64,000 bases of DNA from contig NZ_CP121682.1 of the NCBI RefSeq assembly GCF_029760955.1, forward strand, positions 1,860,001 to 1,924,000. The letters are read 5' to 3'. Numbering within the stretch: position 1 is the stretch's first letter; each line of letters starts with the position of its first letter. The stretch is from Streptomyces cathayae (GTDB lineage: Bacteria; Actinomycetota; Actinomycetes; Streptomycetales; Streptomycetaceae). Position numbers and translations under genes: made by a program. Shown in pieces: positions 17,649-26,837 of the stretch. The notes beneath the pieces are model-generated. The model was not told the origin of the DNA. It did not search any database and worked only from the letters and a program-made list of their open reading frames with translations.

Positions 17649-18316
17649 GCGGTGGCTGCCTCCTTGACCACGCGGTCGACGTAGATGCCGGGGGTCACGA
17701 CGGTTTCGGGGTCGATCTCGCCGGTCTCGACGATCTCGCGGACCTGCGCGATCACCGTGGTCGCGGCGGTGGCCATGACCGGGCCGAAGTTGCGGGCGGT
17801 CTTGCGGTAGACGAGGTTGCCCATGCGGTCGGCGCGGTGGGCGCCGATCAGCGCGACGTCGCCCCTGATCGGGTACTCCAGCACGTAGGTGCGGCCGTCG
17901 ATCTCGCGGGTCTCCTTGCCCTCCGTGAGGAGCGTGCCGACTCCGGTGGGGCAGAAGAAGGCGCCGATGCCGGCCCCGGCCGCCCTCATCCGTTCCGCGA
18001 GGTTGCCCTGGGGGACGACCTCCAGTTCGATCCGGCCCGCCCGGTAGAGCTCGTCGAACACCCAGGAGTCCGCCTGGCGCGGGAAGGAGCAGATCACCTT
18101 GCGGACCCGCCCCTTGGCCAGCAGCGCGGCCAGTCCGGTGTCGCCGTTGCCGGCGTTGTTGGACACGACGGTGAGGTCCTTGGCGCCCTGGCGTATGAGG
18201 GCGTCGATCAGGTCGACCGGCATGCCGGCCATGCCGAACCCTCCGACGAGCACGGTCGAGCCGTCCTCGATCCCGGCCACCGCCTCGTCCGCGTGGTCGC
18301 ACAGTTGTGTTTTCAT
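17645..18316 (-). CDS. pcaI: 3-oxoacid/3-oxoadipate CoA-transferase subunit A
   Basis: A 223-residue alpha subunit. The glycine-rich GGFGMAGMPVDLIDAL motif near residue 25 and NAGNGDTGLAALL, GTLLTEGKE are typical of PcaI/ScoA. It forms the heteromeric transferase with the following gene. The operon order is thiolase, A, B, with 4-base overlaps at both junctions, giving tight translational coupling. Confidence 0.85.
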   Translation of the reverse strand: MKTQLCDHADEAVAGIEDGSTVLVGGFGMAGMPVDLIDALIRQGAKDLTVVSNNAGNGDTGLAALLAKGRVRKVICSFPRQADSWVFDELYRAGRIELEVVPQGNLAERMRAAGAGIGAFFCPTGVGTLLTEGKETREIDGRTYVLEYPIRGDVALIGAHRADRMGNLVYRKTARNFGPVMATAATTVIAQVREIVETGEIDPETVVTPGIYVDRVVKEAATA

Positions 18317-19518
18317 CGGTTGCCTCCCGAGACGTTCTCCAGGACCACGGCGAGCGCCTGGCCGACTCCGATACAGATGGCGGCGACGCCCCAGCGCTGT
18401 CCCGACTCCTTCAGCCGGTGGGCCAGGGTGCCCAGGAGTCTGCCTCCGGAGGCGCCCAGGGGGTGGCCGAGCGCGATCGCGCCGCCCTTGGCGTTGACGA
18501 TCTCCGGGTCGACGCCCCAGGCGTCCACGCAGGCCAGCGACTGGACGGCGAAGGCCTCGTTGAGTTCGACGGCGGCGACGTCGGACCAGGTGATGCCGGC
18601 GCCCTTCAGCGCCCGGTTCGCCGCCTCCACGGGGGCGTACCCGAACAGCTGCGGGTCCAGCGCGGACACGCCCCGGCCGGCGATGCGGGCGAGCGGGTCG
18701 GTGCCGATGCGGGCGGCGGCCTCGCCCGAGCCGAGCAGGACCGCGGAGGCGCCGTCGCTCAGCGGGGAGGCGTTGCCCGCGGTGATGACGCCGTCGGTGC
18801 GGAAGACGGGCTTGAGCCCGGCGAGCTTCTCGGCGCTCGAGCCGGGGCGGATCCCCTCGTCCCGGGTGACGGTGGTGCCCTTGCGGTCCGTGACGACGGG
18901 CACCACCAGGTCGTCGTAGAAGCCCGCGTTCCAGGCGTCGTCGGCGAGGTTGTGGGAGCGGGCGGCGAACTCGTCCTGCCGTTCGCGGGCGATGGTGAAG
19001 CGGTCGCCCAGCTGCTCGTTCGCCTCGCCCAGGGAGACGGTCCACTCCTTCGGCATGCGCTGGTTGACCAGCCGCCAGCCGAGCGTGGTGGACACGGCCG
19101 TCACGTCCCCGGCGGGGAACGCGCGCGAGGGCTTGGGCAGGACCCAGGGCGCCCTGGTCATCGACTCGACGCCGCCGGTGAGCACGATGTCCGCGTCGCC
19201 GGTCTCGATGGCGCGGGAGGCGATGATGGCGGCGTCCAGGGAGGAGCCGCACAGCCGGTTGACGGTCGTGGCGGGGACCGAGGTGGGCAGTCCCGCGAGC
19301 AGGACGGCCATCCTGCCGACGTTGCGGTTGTCCTCGCCGGCGCCGTTGGCGTTGCCCCAGACGACGTCGCCGATCTCGGCCGGGTCGAGTGCGGGGGTCT
19401 TGGCCAGGGCCCCGGTGACAGCCACCGCGGCAAGGTCGTCGGGCCGGACCTCGGCAAGGGCTCCCGAGAATTTACCGAAAGGTGTTCTCGCTGCTGCGTA
19501 AAGGTAACTGTCGCTCAC
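18313..19518 (-). CDS. pcaF: Beta-ketoadipyl-CoA thiolase
   Basis: A 401-residue thiolase, the full family length. The nucleophile is Cys90 in NRLCGSSLDA; the C-terminal GHPLGASGGR histidine and AAICIGVGQ cysteine complete the active site. The N-terminus LYAAARTPFGKFSGAL and the segment GRGVSALDPQLFGYAPVEAA resemble PcaF/PaaJ rather than biosynthetic acetoacetyl-CoA thiolases. It would split 3-oxoadipyl-CoA into succinyl-CoA and acetyl-CoA. First gene of the pcaFIJ operon, facing a LysR regulator. Confidence 0.85.
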   Translation of the reverse strand: MSDSYLYAAARTPFGKFSGALAEVRPDDLAAVAVTGALAKTPALDPAEIGDVVWGNANGAGEDNRNVGRMAVLLAGLPTSVPATTVNRLCGSSLDAAIIASRAIETGDADIVLTGGVESMTRAPWVLPKPSRAFPAGDVTAVSTTLGWRLVNQRMPKEWTVSLGEANEQLGDRFTIARERQDEFAARSHNLADDAWNAGFYDDLVVPVVTDRKGTTVTRDEGIRPGSSAEKLAGLKPVFRTDGVITAGNASPLSDGASAVLLGSGEAAARIGTDPLARIAGRGVSALDPQLFGYAPVEAANRALKGAGITWSDVAAVELNEAFAVQSLACVDAWGVDPEIVNAKGGAIALGHPLGASGGRLLGTLAHRLKESGQRWGVAAICIGVGQALAVVLENVSGGNR

Positions 19519-19575
19519 GCCCCCACAGTACGAGGACCCCTTTCATCATGTCCAAGACCTAGTCTGCATGGATTC

Positions 19576-19590
19576 ATAAGGGGTTCTTAT
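19576..19590. promoter_or_regulatory. LysR-type operator (T-N11-A palindrome)
   Basis: ATAAGGGGTTCTTAT: arms ATAAG and CTTAT around five bases, matching the LysR T-N11-A pattern. It lies 11 bases before the ATG of the LysR gene and about 58 bases before the thiolase start, in an AT-rich spot in otherwise GC-rich DNA. Confidence 0.6.
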
Positions 19591-19601
19591 AAAATAGGGG
19601 G

Positions 19602-20486
19602 ATGGAACTCCGTCAGCTCCGCTCCTTCCTCGTCCTGGCCGAGGAGTGCCACTTCGGGCGCGCGGCCGCCCGCCTGCACGTGGCGCAGCCGGCCCTGTCC
19701 CAACAGGTCAAGCAGTTGGAGCGGGAGCTGGGCGTCACCCTGTTCAACCGGTCCACCCGGCGCGTCGAGCTGACCGAGGCCGGCCGTCACCTCACCGACT
19801 ACGCGCGCACCATCGTCACGGAGGAGGAGCGCGCGCGGATCCACCTGCGGGAACTCGCCACCGGTCACGCGGGCCGGGTCTCGGTCGGCTTCATCGGCAC
19901 GGCCACCTACGACGTCCTGCCGAGGGTCGCCCGCACCGTACGGGCGAAGCTGCCGGGCATCACCCTGGACCTGCGGGGGGAGATCCTCACCCCGCGGCTC
20001 GTCGAGGGCCTGCTCTCCGGCACGTTCGACCTCGCCGTCCTGCGGGGCATGGTGTCGCAGGAGAACATCCGCACCACGCCGTTGCGGTCCGAGCCGCTGG
20101 TGGCCGTGCTGCCGGCCCACCACCGGCTGGCGGACCGGCCGGGCATCCCGCTGGAGGCCCTGGCCGGCGAGCCGTTCGTCATCCACCCCTCGCAGTCCCG
20201 GTCCTCGATGTACGACCGGGTCCTGGCCGCCTGCCAACGGGCCGGTTTCCGGCCCGACCCGCTCATCGAGATCGCCGAGACGGCCACCCTGGTCGTCCTC
20301 GTCGCGGCGGGACACGGCGTGGCCCTGGTGCCGCAGTCGGTGCAGAGCCTGAGCCTCGAGGGCGTGACCTACGTGCCGCTCACCGGCTCCGAGTCCGTGG
20401 AGCTGATGCTGGCCCGGCGCACGCACCGCGTCTCGGCCGCGACCGAACAGGTCGCCTCGGTGATCGAGGACTGCGTCCGCGGCTGA
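19602..20486 (+). CDS. LysR-family regulator of the pcaFIJ operon
   Basis: A 294-residue LysR transcription factor. The DNA-binding domain is RQLRSFLVLAEECHFGRAAARLHVAQPALSQQVKQLERELG (residues 3-43), followed by a periplasmic-binding-protein-like effector domain. It is divergent from the thiolase/CoA-transferase genes and has a LysR palindrome in the shared region. In related bacteria such regulators (PcaQ, CatR types) respond to pathway intermediates such as cis,cis-muconate or carboxymuconate; the inducer here is inferred, not visible. Ribosome binding site AGGGGG is directly upstream. Confidence 0.87.
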   Translation: MELRQLRSFLVLAEECHFGRAAARLHVAQPALSQQVKQLERELGVTLFNRSTRRVELTEAGRHLTDYARTIVTEEERARIHLRELATGHAGRVSVGFIGTATYDVLPRVARTVRAKLPGITLDLRGEILTPRLVEGLLSGTFDLAVLRGMVSQENIRTTPLRSEPLVAVLPAHHRLADRPGIPLEALAGEPFVIHPSQSRSSMYDRVLAACQRAGFRPDPLIEIAETATLVVLVAAGHGVALVPQSVQSLSLEGVTYVPLTGSESVELMLARRTHRVSAATEQVASVIEDCVRG

Positions 20487-20519
20487 GGCGCGGTGCGTGG
20501 AGCCGCCCGCCGGACGGGG

Positions 20520-21155
20520 CTACCGGAGGATGAAACGGCTCCCGGCGCGGAGCTTGTCGACAAGTGCCGCGGGGGCCTTTCGGGGGGAGCCCGCGTCGTA
20601 GGGCGGCTGGGGGTCGTACTCGGTCCCGAGCTGGACGGCCTGCGCGTGTGCGTCGCCGGCGATCCTGCCGACCAGGGTGAGGGCCATGTCGATCCCGGAG
20701 GAGACTCCGGCCGCGGTGACGAACTTGCCGTCCGTGACGACCCGCTCCCCGGTCGGTTCGGCACCGAACGCGGCGAGGCTGTCGAGCGCCAGCCAGTGCG
20801 AGGTGGCGCGGCGGCCTTCGAGCAGCCCGGCCGCCGCGAGCAGCAGCGAGCCCGTGCACACCGAGGTCGTCCAGGTGCTGGCGGCGTCGGCGGTGCGCAG
20901 CCAGTCGAGGAGCGTCCCGTTCTCCATCTGGGCGGTCTGCCCGGGGCCGCCGGGCACCACGACGATGTCGGGGGCCGGCACCTCGTCGAGGCGGTGGTCC
21001 GCGACGAGTGCGAGGTCGCCGCGGTCGTTGCGCACGGGGCCCGGCCGCTGCCCGACGAAGACCGTCTCGGCGCCGGGTGTGCGGCAGAGCATCTCGTACG
21101 GGCCGACCGCGTCCAGCGCGGTGAAGCGGTCGAAGAGGACGATCGCGATCTGCAT
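20520..21155 (-). CDS. DJ-1/PfpI-family protein
   Basis: A 211-residue protein with the glutamine-amidotransferase-like fold. The nucleophile elbow is TSVCTGSLLLAAAGLLEGRRATSHW, with a Cys at about 100, and AAGVSSGIDMAL near the C-terminus resembles isonitrile hydratase InhA and the N-terminal domain of GlxA regulators. It lacks the AraC DNA-binding part, so it is probably an enzyme or a stress-related hydratase. It is transcribed in the same direction just downstream of a GlxA-type regulator (36 bases), which suggests that regulator controls it. Confidence 0.83.
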   Translation of the reverse strand: MQIAIVLFDRFTALDAVGPYEMLCRTPGAETVFVGQRPGPVRNDRGDLALVADHRLDEVPAPDIVVVPGGPGQTAQMENGTLLDWLRTADAASTWTTSVCTGSLLLAAAGLLEGRRATSHWLALDSLAAFGAEPTGERVVTDGKFVTAAGVSSGIDMALTLVGRIAGDAHAQAVQLGTEYDPQPPYDAGSPRKAPAALVDKLRAGSRFILR

Positions 21156-21190
21156 CTCAGCTGCCTTTCAGCGGGCGGACTCAGGCGTAC

Positions 21191-22177
21191 TCAGGCGGGT
21201 TCGGAGGACATGGGCGGTGTGGGCGGTGTGGACGGGCGGAAGCGTCGGCGGTACTCGGCCGGAGCGGTGCCCAGGGCTTTCACGAAGGCGCGGCGCATCG
21301 CCTCGGGTGTGCCGTAGCCGCTGGCGCGGGAGACCTGCCCGACGCCGTCGGCCGTGTCCTCGAGGAGGCGCCGGGCGTGCTCCAGGCGGACGCGCTCGAC
21401 GTACCGGCCGGGTGTCGTACCGGTCTCCGAGTGGAAGGTGCGGGCGAAGTGCCGGGGGGAGAGGTGGGCGCGCTCCGCCAGGCTCTCGACGGAGAGGTCC
21501 CCGTCCGGATGCTCGGTGATCCACTGCTGGACCTTCCGCAGTGGTTCGCGCCGCGCGGTCTGGGCGGCGAGCTGGGCGCTGAACTGCGCCTGGCCGCCCG
21601 GACGCCGGAGGAAGACCACGAGGTGGCGGGCGACGGCGAGCGCGGTGTCCCTGCCGTGGTCCTCCTCGACCAGGGCGAGCGCGAGGTCGATGCCCGCGGT
21701 GACTCCGGCCGAGGTGGCGATCCGGCCGTCACGTACGAAGATCGGGTCGGGGTCGACGTCCACGGCCGGGTAGGTCCTGGCCATGTGGTCGCAGACCGAC
21801 CAGTGGGTCGTCGCCCGCCGGCCGTCGAGCAGGCCGGCCTCGGCCAGCAGCAGCGCGCCGCTGCACACGGAGACGATGCGCTCGGCGTCCCGGGCGTGCT
21901 CCCGGAGCCGGTCGATCAGGCGGGGATCCGGGCGACGGGTTCCGTCGCCCCCCGGGACGAGCAGGGTGTGCGGCACCTCGGCCCCGCCCAGTGCCTGGTC
22001 CGGGACGACGGTGAGACCGCTCGAGGTACGGACCGGAGCGCCGTCGAGCGAGGCGGTGCGGATCTCGTACGGGTGCCCGCTGTGGCGTCCCGCCCCCGCG
22101 AACACCTCCAGGGGGCCGGTCACATCGAGACTCTGCACGTCGTCGAAGACGACCACCAGCACCGATCTGCTCGTCAT
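21191..22177 (-). CDS. GlxA-family AraC-type regulator
   Basis: A 328-residue regulator: N-terminal DJ-1/PfpI-like sensing domain (VVVFDDVQSLDVTGPLEVF; elbow VSVCSGALLLAEAGLLDGRRATTHW) and C-terminal AraC helix-turn-helix pair (LSVESLAERAHLSPRHFARTFHSETGTTPGRYV). The ATG at 22177 is chosen because GAGGA lies 8 bases before it; an ATG 9 bases upstream has no site. It is followed by the DJ-1 gene on the same strand. The cysteine elbow is retained, as in many GlxA proteins, though it is thought to bind ligand rather than catalyse. Confidence 0.87.
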   Translation of the reverse strand: MTSRSVLVVVFDDVQSLDVTGPLEVFAGAGRHSGHPYEIRTASLDGAPVRTSSGLTVVPDQALGGAEVPHTLLVPGGDGTRRPDPRLIDRLREHARDAERIVSVCSGALLLAEAGLLDGRRATTHWSVCDHMARTYPAVDVDPDPIFVRDGRIATSAGVTAGIDLALALVEEDHGRDTALAVARHLVVFLRRPGGQAQFSAQLAAQTARREPLRKVQQWITEHPDGDLSVESLAERAHLSPRHFARTFHSETGTTPGRYVERVRLEHARRLLEDTADGVGQVSRASGYGTPEAMRRAFVKALGTAPAEYRRRFRPSTPPTPPMSSEPA

Positions 22178-22316
22178 GGCGTTCATCCTCGGCGGACAGC
22201 CGGGTGGCCGCAATGACGGGCAGCCCCCCTTTCCTGCCGTCCCGGGGCCGCCGCCGGGAGCCGTGGGGGCGGGGCCGGGCTTGCCTTCGTTTCCGCTCAG
22301 CGGAAGGATGCCGGGC

Positions 22317-23078
22317 ATGGCAGGCAACTCCTCGACACCCGGGCGTTCCGTGACCAGTCGCGCGCTGGCGCTTCTGGGGGCCTTCGACGGGCGGCACCGG
22401 CGGCTCGGTCTCACCGAGCTCGCCGCCCGCGCCGGCCTGCCGGTCCCGACCGCGCACCGGCTGGTCGGCGAGCTCGTCGCGTGGGGCGCGCTGAGCCGTA
22501 CCGCGTCGGGGGAGTACGTCGTCGGGCGCCGGCTGTGGGACATCGGCCTGCTCGCACCCGTGCACACCGGGCTGCAGCAGATCGCCTCCCCCTACCTCCA
22601 CGACCTCTACGGCGCGACCCTCGCCACCGTGCACCTCGCGGTGCGCGACGGACTGCGGGCGCTGTACGTCGACCGGCTCTCCGGGCACGCCTCGGTGCCG
22701 GTGGTCAGCGCGATCGGCTCCCGTCTGCCGCTGCACGCGACGGGGGTCGGCAAGGTGCTGCTCGCGCACGCCCCGGCCGCCGTCCAGGAGGAGGTGCTCG
22801 CCGACCTCCCCCGGATCACCCCCTACACGGTGAGCCGGCCGGAACTGCTGCGCGGCCAGCTCGAGAAGGTCCGCGAGGACGACTACGCCACGACGGTGGA
22901 GGAGATGAGCCTGGGCGCGTGCACGGTGGCCGTGCCGATCCGCTCGGACGGCGCGGTGGTGGCGGCGCTCGGCATCGTCGCCCCCAGCCTCAGACGCGAC
23001 CGGGCACGGCTGGTCAGCGCCCTGCAGGTGGCGGCCCGGGGGATCGGGCGGAGCCTCACCGGGCAGGTCGCCCGCTGA
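22317..23078 (+). CDS. IclR-family regulator
   Basis: A 253-residue protein with the N-terminal winged helix (RALALLGAFDGRHRRLGLTELAARAGLPVPTAHRLVGELV) and the C-terminal GAF-like ligand domain ending AVPIRSDGAVVAALGIVAP and RDRARLVSALQVAARGIGRSL. IclR proteins often control aromatic or acetate metabolism, and its closeness to pcaFIJ makes a role in aromatic catabolism possible but not shown. Divergent from the GlxA gene. GGAAGG precedes the ATG at 22317 by 9 bases. Confidence 0.85.
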   Translation: MAGNSSTPGRSVTSRALALLGAFDGRHRRLGLTELAARAGLPVPTAHRLVGELVAWGALSRTASGEYVVGRRLWDIGLLAPVHTGLQQIASPYLHDLYGATLATVHLAVRDGLRALYVDRLSGHASVPVVSAIGSRLPLHATGVGKVLLAHAPAAVQEEVLADLPRITPYTVSRPELLRGQLEKVREDDYATTVEEMSLGACTVAVPIRSDGAVVAALGIVAPSLRRDRARLVSALQVAARGIGRSLTGQVAR

Positions 23079-23122
23079 GCCCCGGCCCCGGGACCGGGCC
23101 GCTGTGTCAGGGGGCTCCTGCG

Positions 23123-23374
23123 TCAGAGGCTTCCGAGGGCGTCCCGGCGGGCCGTCTCGGCCTTGCGGTTGAGCCGGTCGGTCATCCGTACGGCGGTGAC
23201 GGTGAACGCGATGCCGCCGCCGACGAGCAGGACCTGGGTGACGACGCCGACGACGCGGATGTCCTGGGTGGCGAGGGCGGCGGCCAGCATGACGGAACCG
23301 CCGGACGCCCAGGCGGACCAGATCCGCGCCTTCTCGACTCTGACCGCTGCCTGGAACGTTCGATGGTCGGCCAT
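23123..23374 (-). CDS. Small two-helix membrane protein
   Basis: An 83-residue protein of unknown function. Two hydrophobic segments are seen (WASGGSVMLAAALAT and GVVTQVLLVGGGIAFTVTAV) separated by the short loop QDIRV, with positively charged ends (RLNRKAETARRDAL). The ATG at 23374 has a GGGGGAG ribosome binding site. It converges on the IclR gene. Confidence 0.6.
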   Translation of the reverse strand: MADHRTFQAAVRVEKARIWSAWASGGSVMLAAALATQDIRVVGVVTQVLLVGGGIAFTVTAVRMTDRLNRKAETARRDALGSL

Positions 23375-23650
23375 GGCTCTCCCCCTCTGCGGTGGTGTCG
23401 CTCCTGAGCCGCATTGTGGCGCGTGGCGCCCGCTGCGCACAGCGGTTCCGCAACCGGACCGGGGATGAGCGGGTACCGTTGACTCGTTCGCGAGGAATGC
23501 GAAAAATGTCCGGGACAATGATCCCGGTGTCCGCTCGCCGGACACGACGTCGCGGAGGCCGCGCGCCGTTGGTCCTGCCCGCCGCCCGGCCGGCGGACGG
23601 CTGGCCGTGGACGGCCGGGACGCCACTGCCCCGAGGAGGCGAACGATGCA

Positions 23651-26470
23651 GTGACCGCACATCCCCGTCGCCCTCCCCTCGCATCACCCCGCCTGTCCGG
23701 GGGCCGGACCGCACGCGCCGGGCCGGACCGGCGGTGGAACCGGCGCGGCGAGGGTTCCCGGCCGGTGCGGCCCCCCGGGCGGCTGCGGTCCCTGCTCCGG
23801 GTCCGCAGCGTGGCCGGCCAGGTGTTCGTGCTTCAGGTCCTGGTCGTGACCCTGATCATCACCGCCGCGCTGGTCGCCCTCGTGTTCCAGGCCCGGCGAG
23901 ACAGCCTCCACGAGGCCCAGACCCGCTCCCTGGCCGTCGCCACGACGTTCGCGAACTCCCCGCAGACGCTGGCGGCGATGACCGGTCCCGACCCCAGCAC
24001 GGCCCTGCAGCCGCTCTCCGAGCGGATCGAGCGGGCGACCGACGTGGATCTCGTCGTCGTGTACTCGAAGGACGGGGTCCGCTACACACACCCCGATCCC
24101 TCGCTGATCGGGAAGGCCGTCACCAGCCCGATCAAGCCGCTGACCTCCCCTCTGACAGAGACCATCGAGACCGTCAAGGGGCGCTCGGTGGTCGGGTACG
24201 CCCCGGTCACCGAGCCCGACGGGACGCCGGTCGGCTCTGTGGGGGTCGGGATCACGGTCCAGAAGGTGGCGGGCATGGCGGCCCAGCAGTTCCCGGTGAT
24301 CCTGGGGGCCGCGGGCGTGGCCCTGGCCATCTGCGCGGGCGGCACCGCCCTGGTGAGCCGGCGCCTGCTGCGTCAGACCCACGGTCTCGGTCCGGTGGAG
24401 ATGACCCGGATGTACGACCACCACGACGCGGTGCTGCACGCGGTGCGGGAGGGCGTGCTGATCATACGGAACGGCGGGCGGCTGGTGCTGGCCAACGACG
24501 AGGCGCGGCGGCTGCTGGACATGCCGCCGGACGCGGAGGGCCGGAAGGTCACCGACCTGGGGCTGAGCCCGGGCGTCGTCGAACTGCTGGCCTCGGAGCG
24601 GACGGCCACCGACGAGGTGGTCCTCTCGGGCGACCGGTTGCTGGCGGTCAACAAGCGGCGCACCGCTCCCGACACCGGAGGCGCCGGGAGCGTGGTGACG
24701 CTCAGGGACACCACGGAGCTGCGGGCCCTGTCCGGTCACGCCGAGGCCTCCCGGGAGCGCCTGAGCCTGCTCTACGACGCGGGGGCGCGGATCGGCTCCT
24801 CCCTGAACGTGGAGCGCACCGCCCACGAACTGGCCGGGGTGGCGGTTCCGCGCTTCGCCGACCTGGTCACCGTCGACCTGGCCGAGGAGGTGCTGCGCGG
24901 CGAGGAGCCGACCGGGCGGCACACCGTCATGCGGCGGGCCGGGCTGAGCACCATCCACGACGGCCTGCCGCTGATGACGGTGGGCGAAACGGTTCGCTTC
25001 CCCGACGCCACACCGCAGGCACGGTGCGTGAAGAGTGGCCGCGCGGTGCTGGAGGCGGATCTGGACACCGCCGAGGGATGGCGGACCCTGGCCCCCGACC
25101 GCGCGGAGGAATTCCTGGGACACGGTTTCCACTCCCTGATCGCGGTACCGCTGCGGGCCCGCGGCACGGTGCTGGGTTCGGTGGACTTCTGGCGTTCGGA
25201 GCGGGCGGAGCCGTACGACGAGAGCGATGTGCTGTTCGCCGAGGAGCTGTCCGCCTGGGCCGCCGTGGCGCTGGACAACGCCCGCCGGTACACCCGCGAG
25301 CACGCGTTGGCGGTCACCCTGCAACGCAGTCTGCTCCCCCGCGACCTGCCGAACCTGAGCGCGCTGGAGGCGGCCCACCGCTATCTGCCGGCCCAGTCCG
25401 GGGTGGGCGGGGACTGGTTCGACGTCATCGAGCTGTCCGGCGCCCGGGTGGCACTGGTGGTCGGGGACGTGGTGGGGCACGGTCTGCACGCGGCGGCCAC
25501 CATGGGGCGGCTGCGTACCGCGGTGCACAACTTCGCCACCCTCGACCTCCCGCCGGACGAACTGCTGGCCCGGGTGGACGACCTGGTGGCCCGGCTCGAC
25601 CGGGAGCGGGCGGACCAGGGCGACGACGAGGGGATCATCGGGGCCACCTGTCTGTACGTCGTCTACGATCCGGCCTCCGGCACGTGCAGCGCGGCCCGGG
25701 CCGGCCACCCGCCCCCCGCCCTGGTCCGTCCGGACGGCACCGTGACCTTCCCCGACCTGCCCGCCGGTCCGCTGCTGGGCCTGGGCGACCTGCCCTTCGA
25801 GAGCACGGAGTTCGAGGTGCCCGAGGGAAGCCTGCTCGTCCTCTACACCGACGGTCTCATCGAGAGCCGCGACCGGGACATCGACGTCGGTCTGGAGATC
25901 CTGCGCGGCGCGCTGTCCCACCCCGGCCGGACTCCCGAGGAGACCTGCGACGCGGTGCTCGACGCCCTCCTGCCGAACCGCGGGAACGACGACGTCGCCC
26001 TGCTGGTCGCACGCACCCGGGTGCTCGGCCCCGAGCGGGTCGCCGACTGGGACGTGCCCCCCGAAGCCTCCGCCGTGTCCGGCGTCCGCGCCGACGTCAC
26101 CCGGCAGCTGGCGGCATGGGACCTGACGGACGCGGGCTTCACCACCGAACTCATCCTCAGCGAACTGGTCACCAACGCCATCCGCCACGGCACCGTCCCC
26201 ATCCACGTCCGCCTGCTGCGGGACCGCCGTCTGATCTGCGAGGTCTCCGACGGCAGCAGCACCTCGCCCCACCTGCGCCAGGCGACGGCCACGGACGAGG
26301 GCGGACGCGGCCTGTTCCTCGTCGCCCGCTACGCCGAACGCTGGGGCACCCGGTACACCCCCACCGGCAAGGTGATCTGGGCCGAGCAGCAACTGGACGG
26401 CAGGGCGAGCGAACCCGTCGTCCTGAGCGGCGACGACGTCCTCGACCAGTGGTCCGACGCCATCCTGTGA
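23651..26470 (+). CDS. SpoIIE-family sensor phosphatase with Cache, PAS, GAF and ATPase domains
   Basis: A 939-residue membrane-bound signalling protein. Helix 1 (about 56-76) and helix 2 (about 215-235) flank a CitA/DcuS-type extracellular sensor (SLAVATTFANSP, VVVYSKDGVRYTHPDPSLIGK, SVVGYAPVTEPDGTPVGSVGVGIT). A PAS domain (AVREGVLIIRNGGRLVLANDEARRLL), a GAF domain (LYDAGARIGSSL onward) and a SpoIIE PP2C phosphatase (VGGDWFDVIELSG, VVGDVVGHGLHAAATMG, LYTDGLIESRDRDID) follow. The last 130 residues are an RsbW-like ATPase (ELVTNAIRHG). Such proteins dephosphorylate anti-anti-sigma factors and can also bind them. GTG start; GAGGAGG lies 12 bases upstream, slightly far. Confidence 0.9.
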   Translation: MTAHPRRPPLASPRLSGGRTARAGPDRRWNRRGEGSRPVRPPGRLRSLLRVRSVAGQVFVLQVLVVTLIITAALVALVFQARRDSLHEAQTRSLAVATTFANSPQTLAAMTGPDPSTALQPLSERIERATDVDLVVVYSKDGVRYTHPDPSLIGKAVTSPIKPLTSPLTETIETVKGRSVVGYAPVTEPDGTPVGSVGVGITVQKVAGMAAQQFPVILGAAGVALAICAGGTALVSRRLLRQTHGLGPVEMTRMYDHHDAVLHAVREGVLIIRNGGRLVLANDEARRLLDMPPDAEGRKVTDLGLSPGVVELLASERTATDEVVLSGDRLLAVNKRRTAPDTGGAGSVVTLRDTTELRALSGHAEASRERLSLLYDAGARIGSSLNVERTAHELAGVAVPRFADLVTVDLAEEVLRGEEPTGRHTVMRRAGLSTIHDGLPLMTVGETVRFPDATPQARCVKSGRAVLEADLDTAEGWRTLAPDRAEEFLGHGFHSLIAVPLRARGTVLGSVDFWRSERAEPYDESDVLFAEELSAWAAVALDNARRYTREHALAVTLQRSLLPRDLPNLSALEAAHRYLPAQSGVGGDWFDVIELSGARVALVVGDVVGHGLHAAATMGRLRTAVHNFATLDLPPDELLARVDDLVARLDRERADQGDDEGIIGATCLYVVYDPASGTCSAARAGHPPPALVRPDGTVTFPDLPAGPLLGLGDLPFESTEFEVPEGSLLVLYTDGLIESRDRDIDVGLEILRGALSHPGRTPEETCDAVLDALLPNRGNDDVALLVARTRVLGPERVADWDVPPEASAVSGVRADVTRQLAAWDLTDAGFTTELILSELVTNAIRHGTVPIHVRLLRDRRLICEVSDGSSTSPHLRQATATDEGGRGLFLVARYAERWGTRYTPTGKVIWAEQQLDGRASEPVVLSGDDVLDQWSDAIL

Positions 26471-26837
26471 CCCCGGCACCACCTGCCCGCCGACGGTGGT
26501 GGCGGTGGACGGGCGGTGGCGGCCAGGGAGGTCCGCGGAAACCGTCACCACTTCGGGCGCTCGTGTCCTCACCGGTCTCAGATGAGCGGGGGGTGAACAC
26601 TTTCCGGGAATGTGCTCACGCCCCGCGAGGAGTCAGGGGACGGCGCCGGCTGCCCGACGGCAAGACGGATCACCACCGGGCCTCCAGTGGGTGAGACGTC
26701 GTCGAGTACGTCGAAGGGGATGCGGAAGACACGGCCGGGCACCACGGGCCACAAGCCACAAGCCAGGCGTACCCCGGTGATCCACCGTCCGGCGGATGCC
26801 CGGCCGCCGTATCGCACGGCTGGGAGAAGATCTGATC
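26471..26837. other. Intergenic region before the permease gene
   Basis: About 370 bases. No gene, repeat or strong hairpin was recognised. It probably holds the promoter of the permease/USP operon. Confidence 0.5.

Noticed and set aside
23684..26572. 962-codon minus-strand frame opposite the SpoIIE gene
   Set aside because: Composition is Gly/Val/His-rich shadow and the plus-strand gene has all domain motifs.
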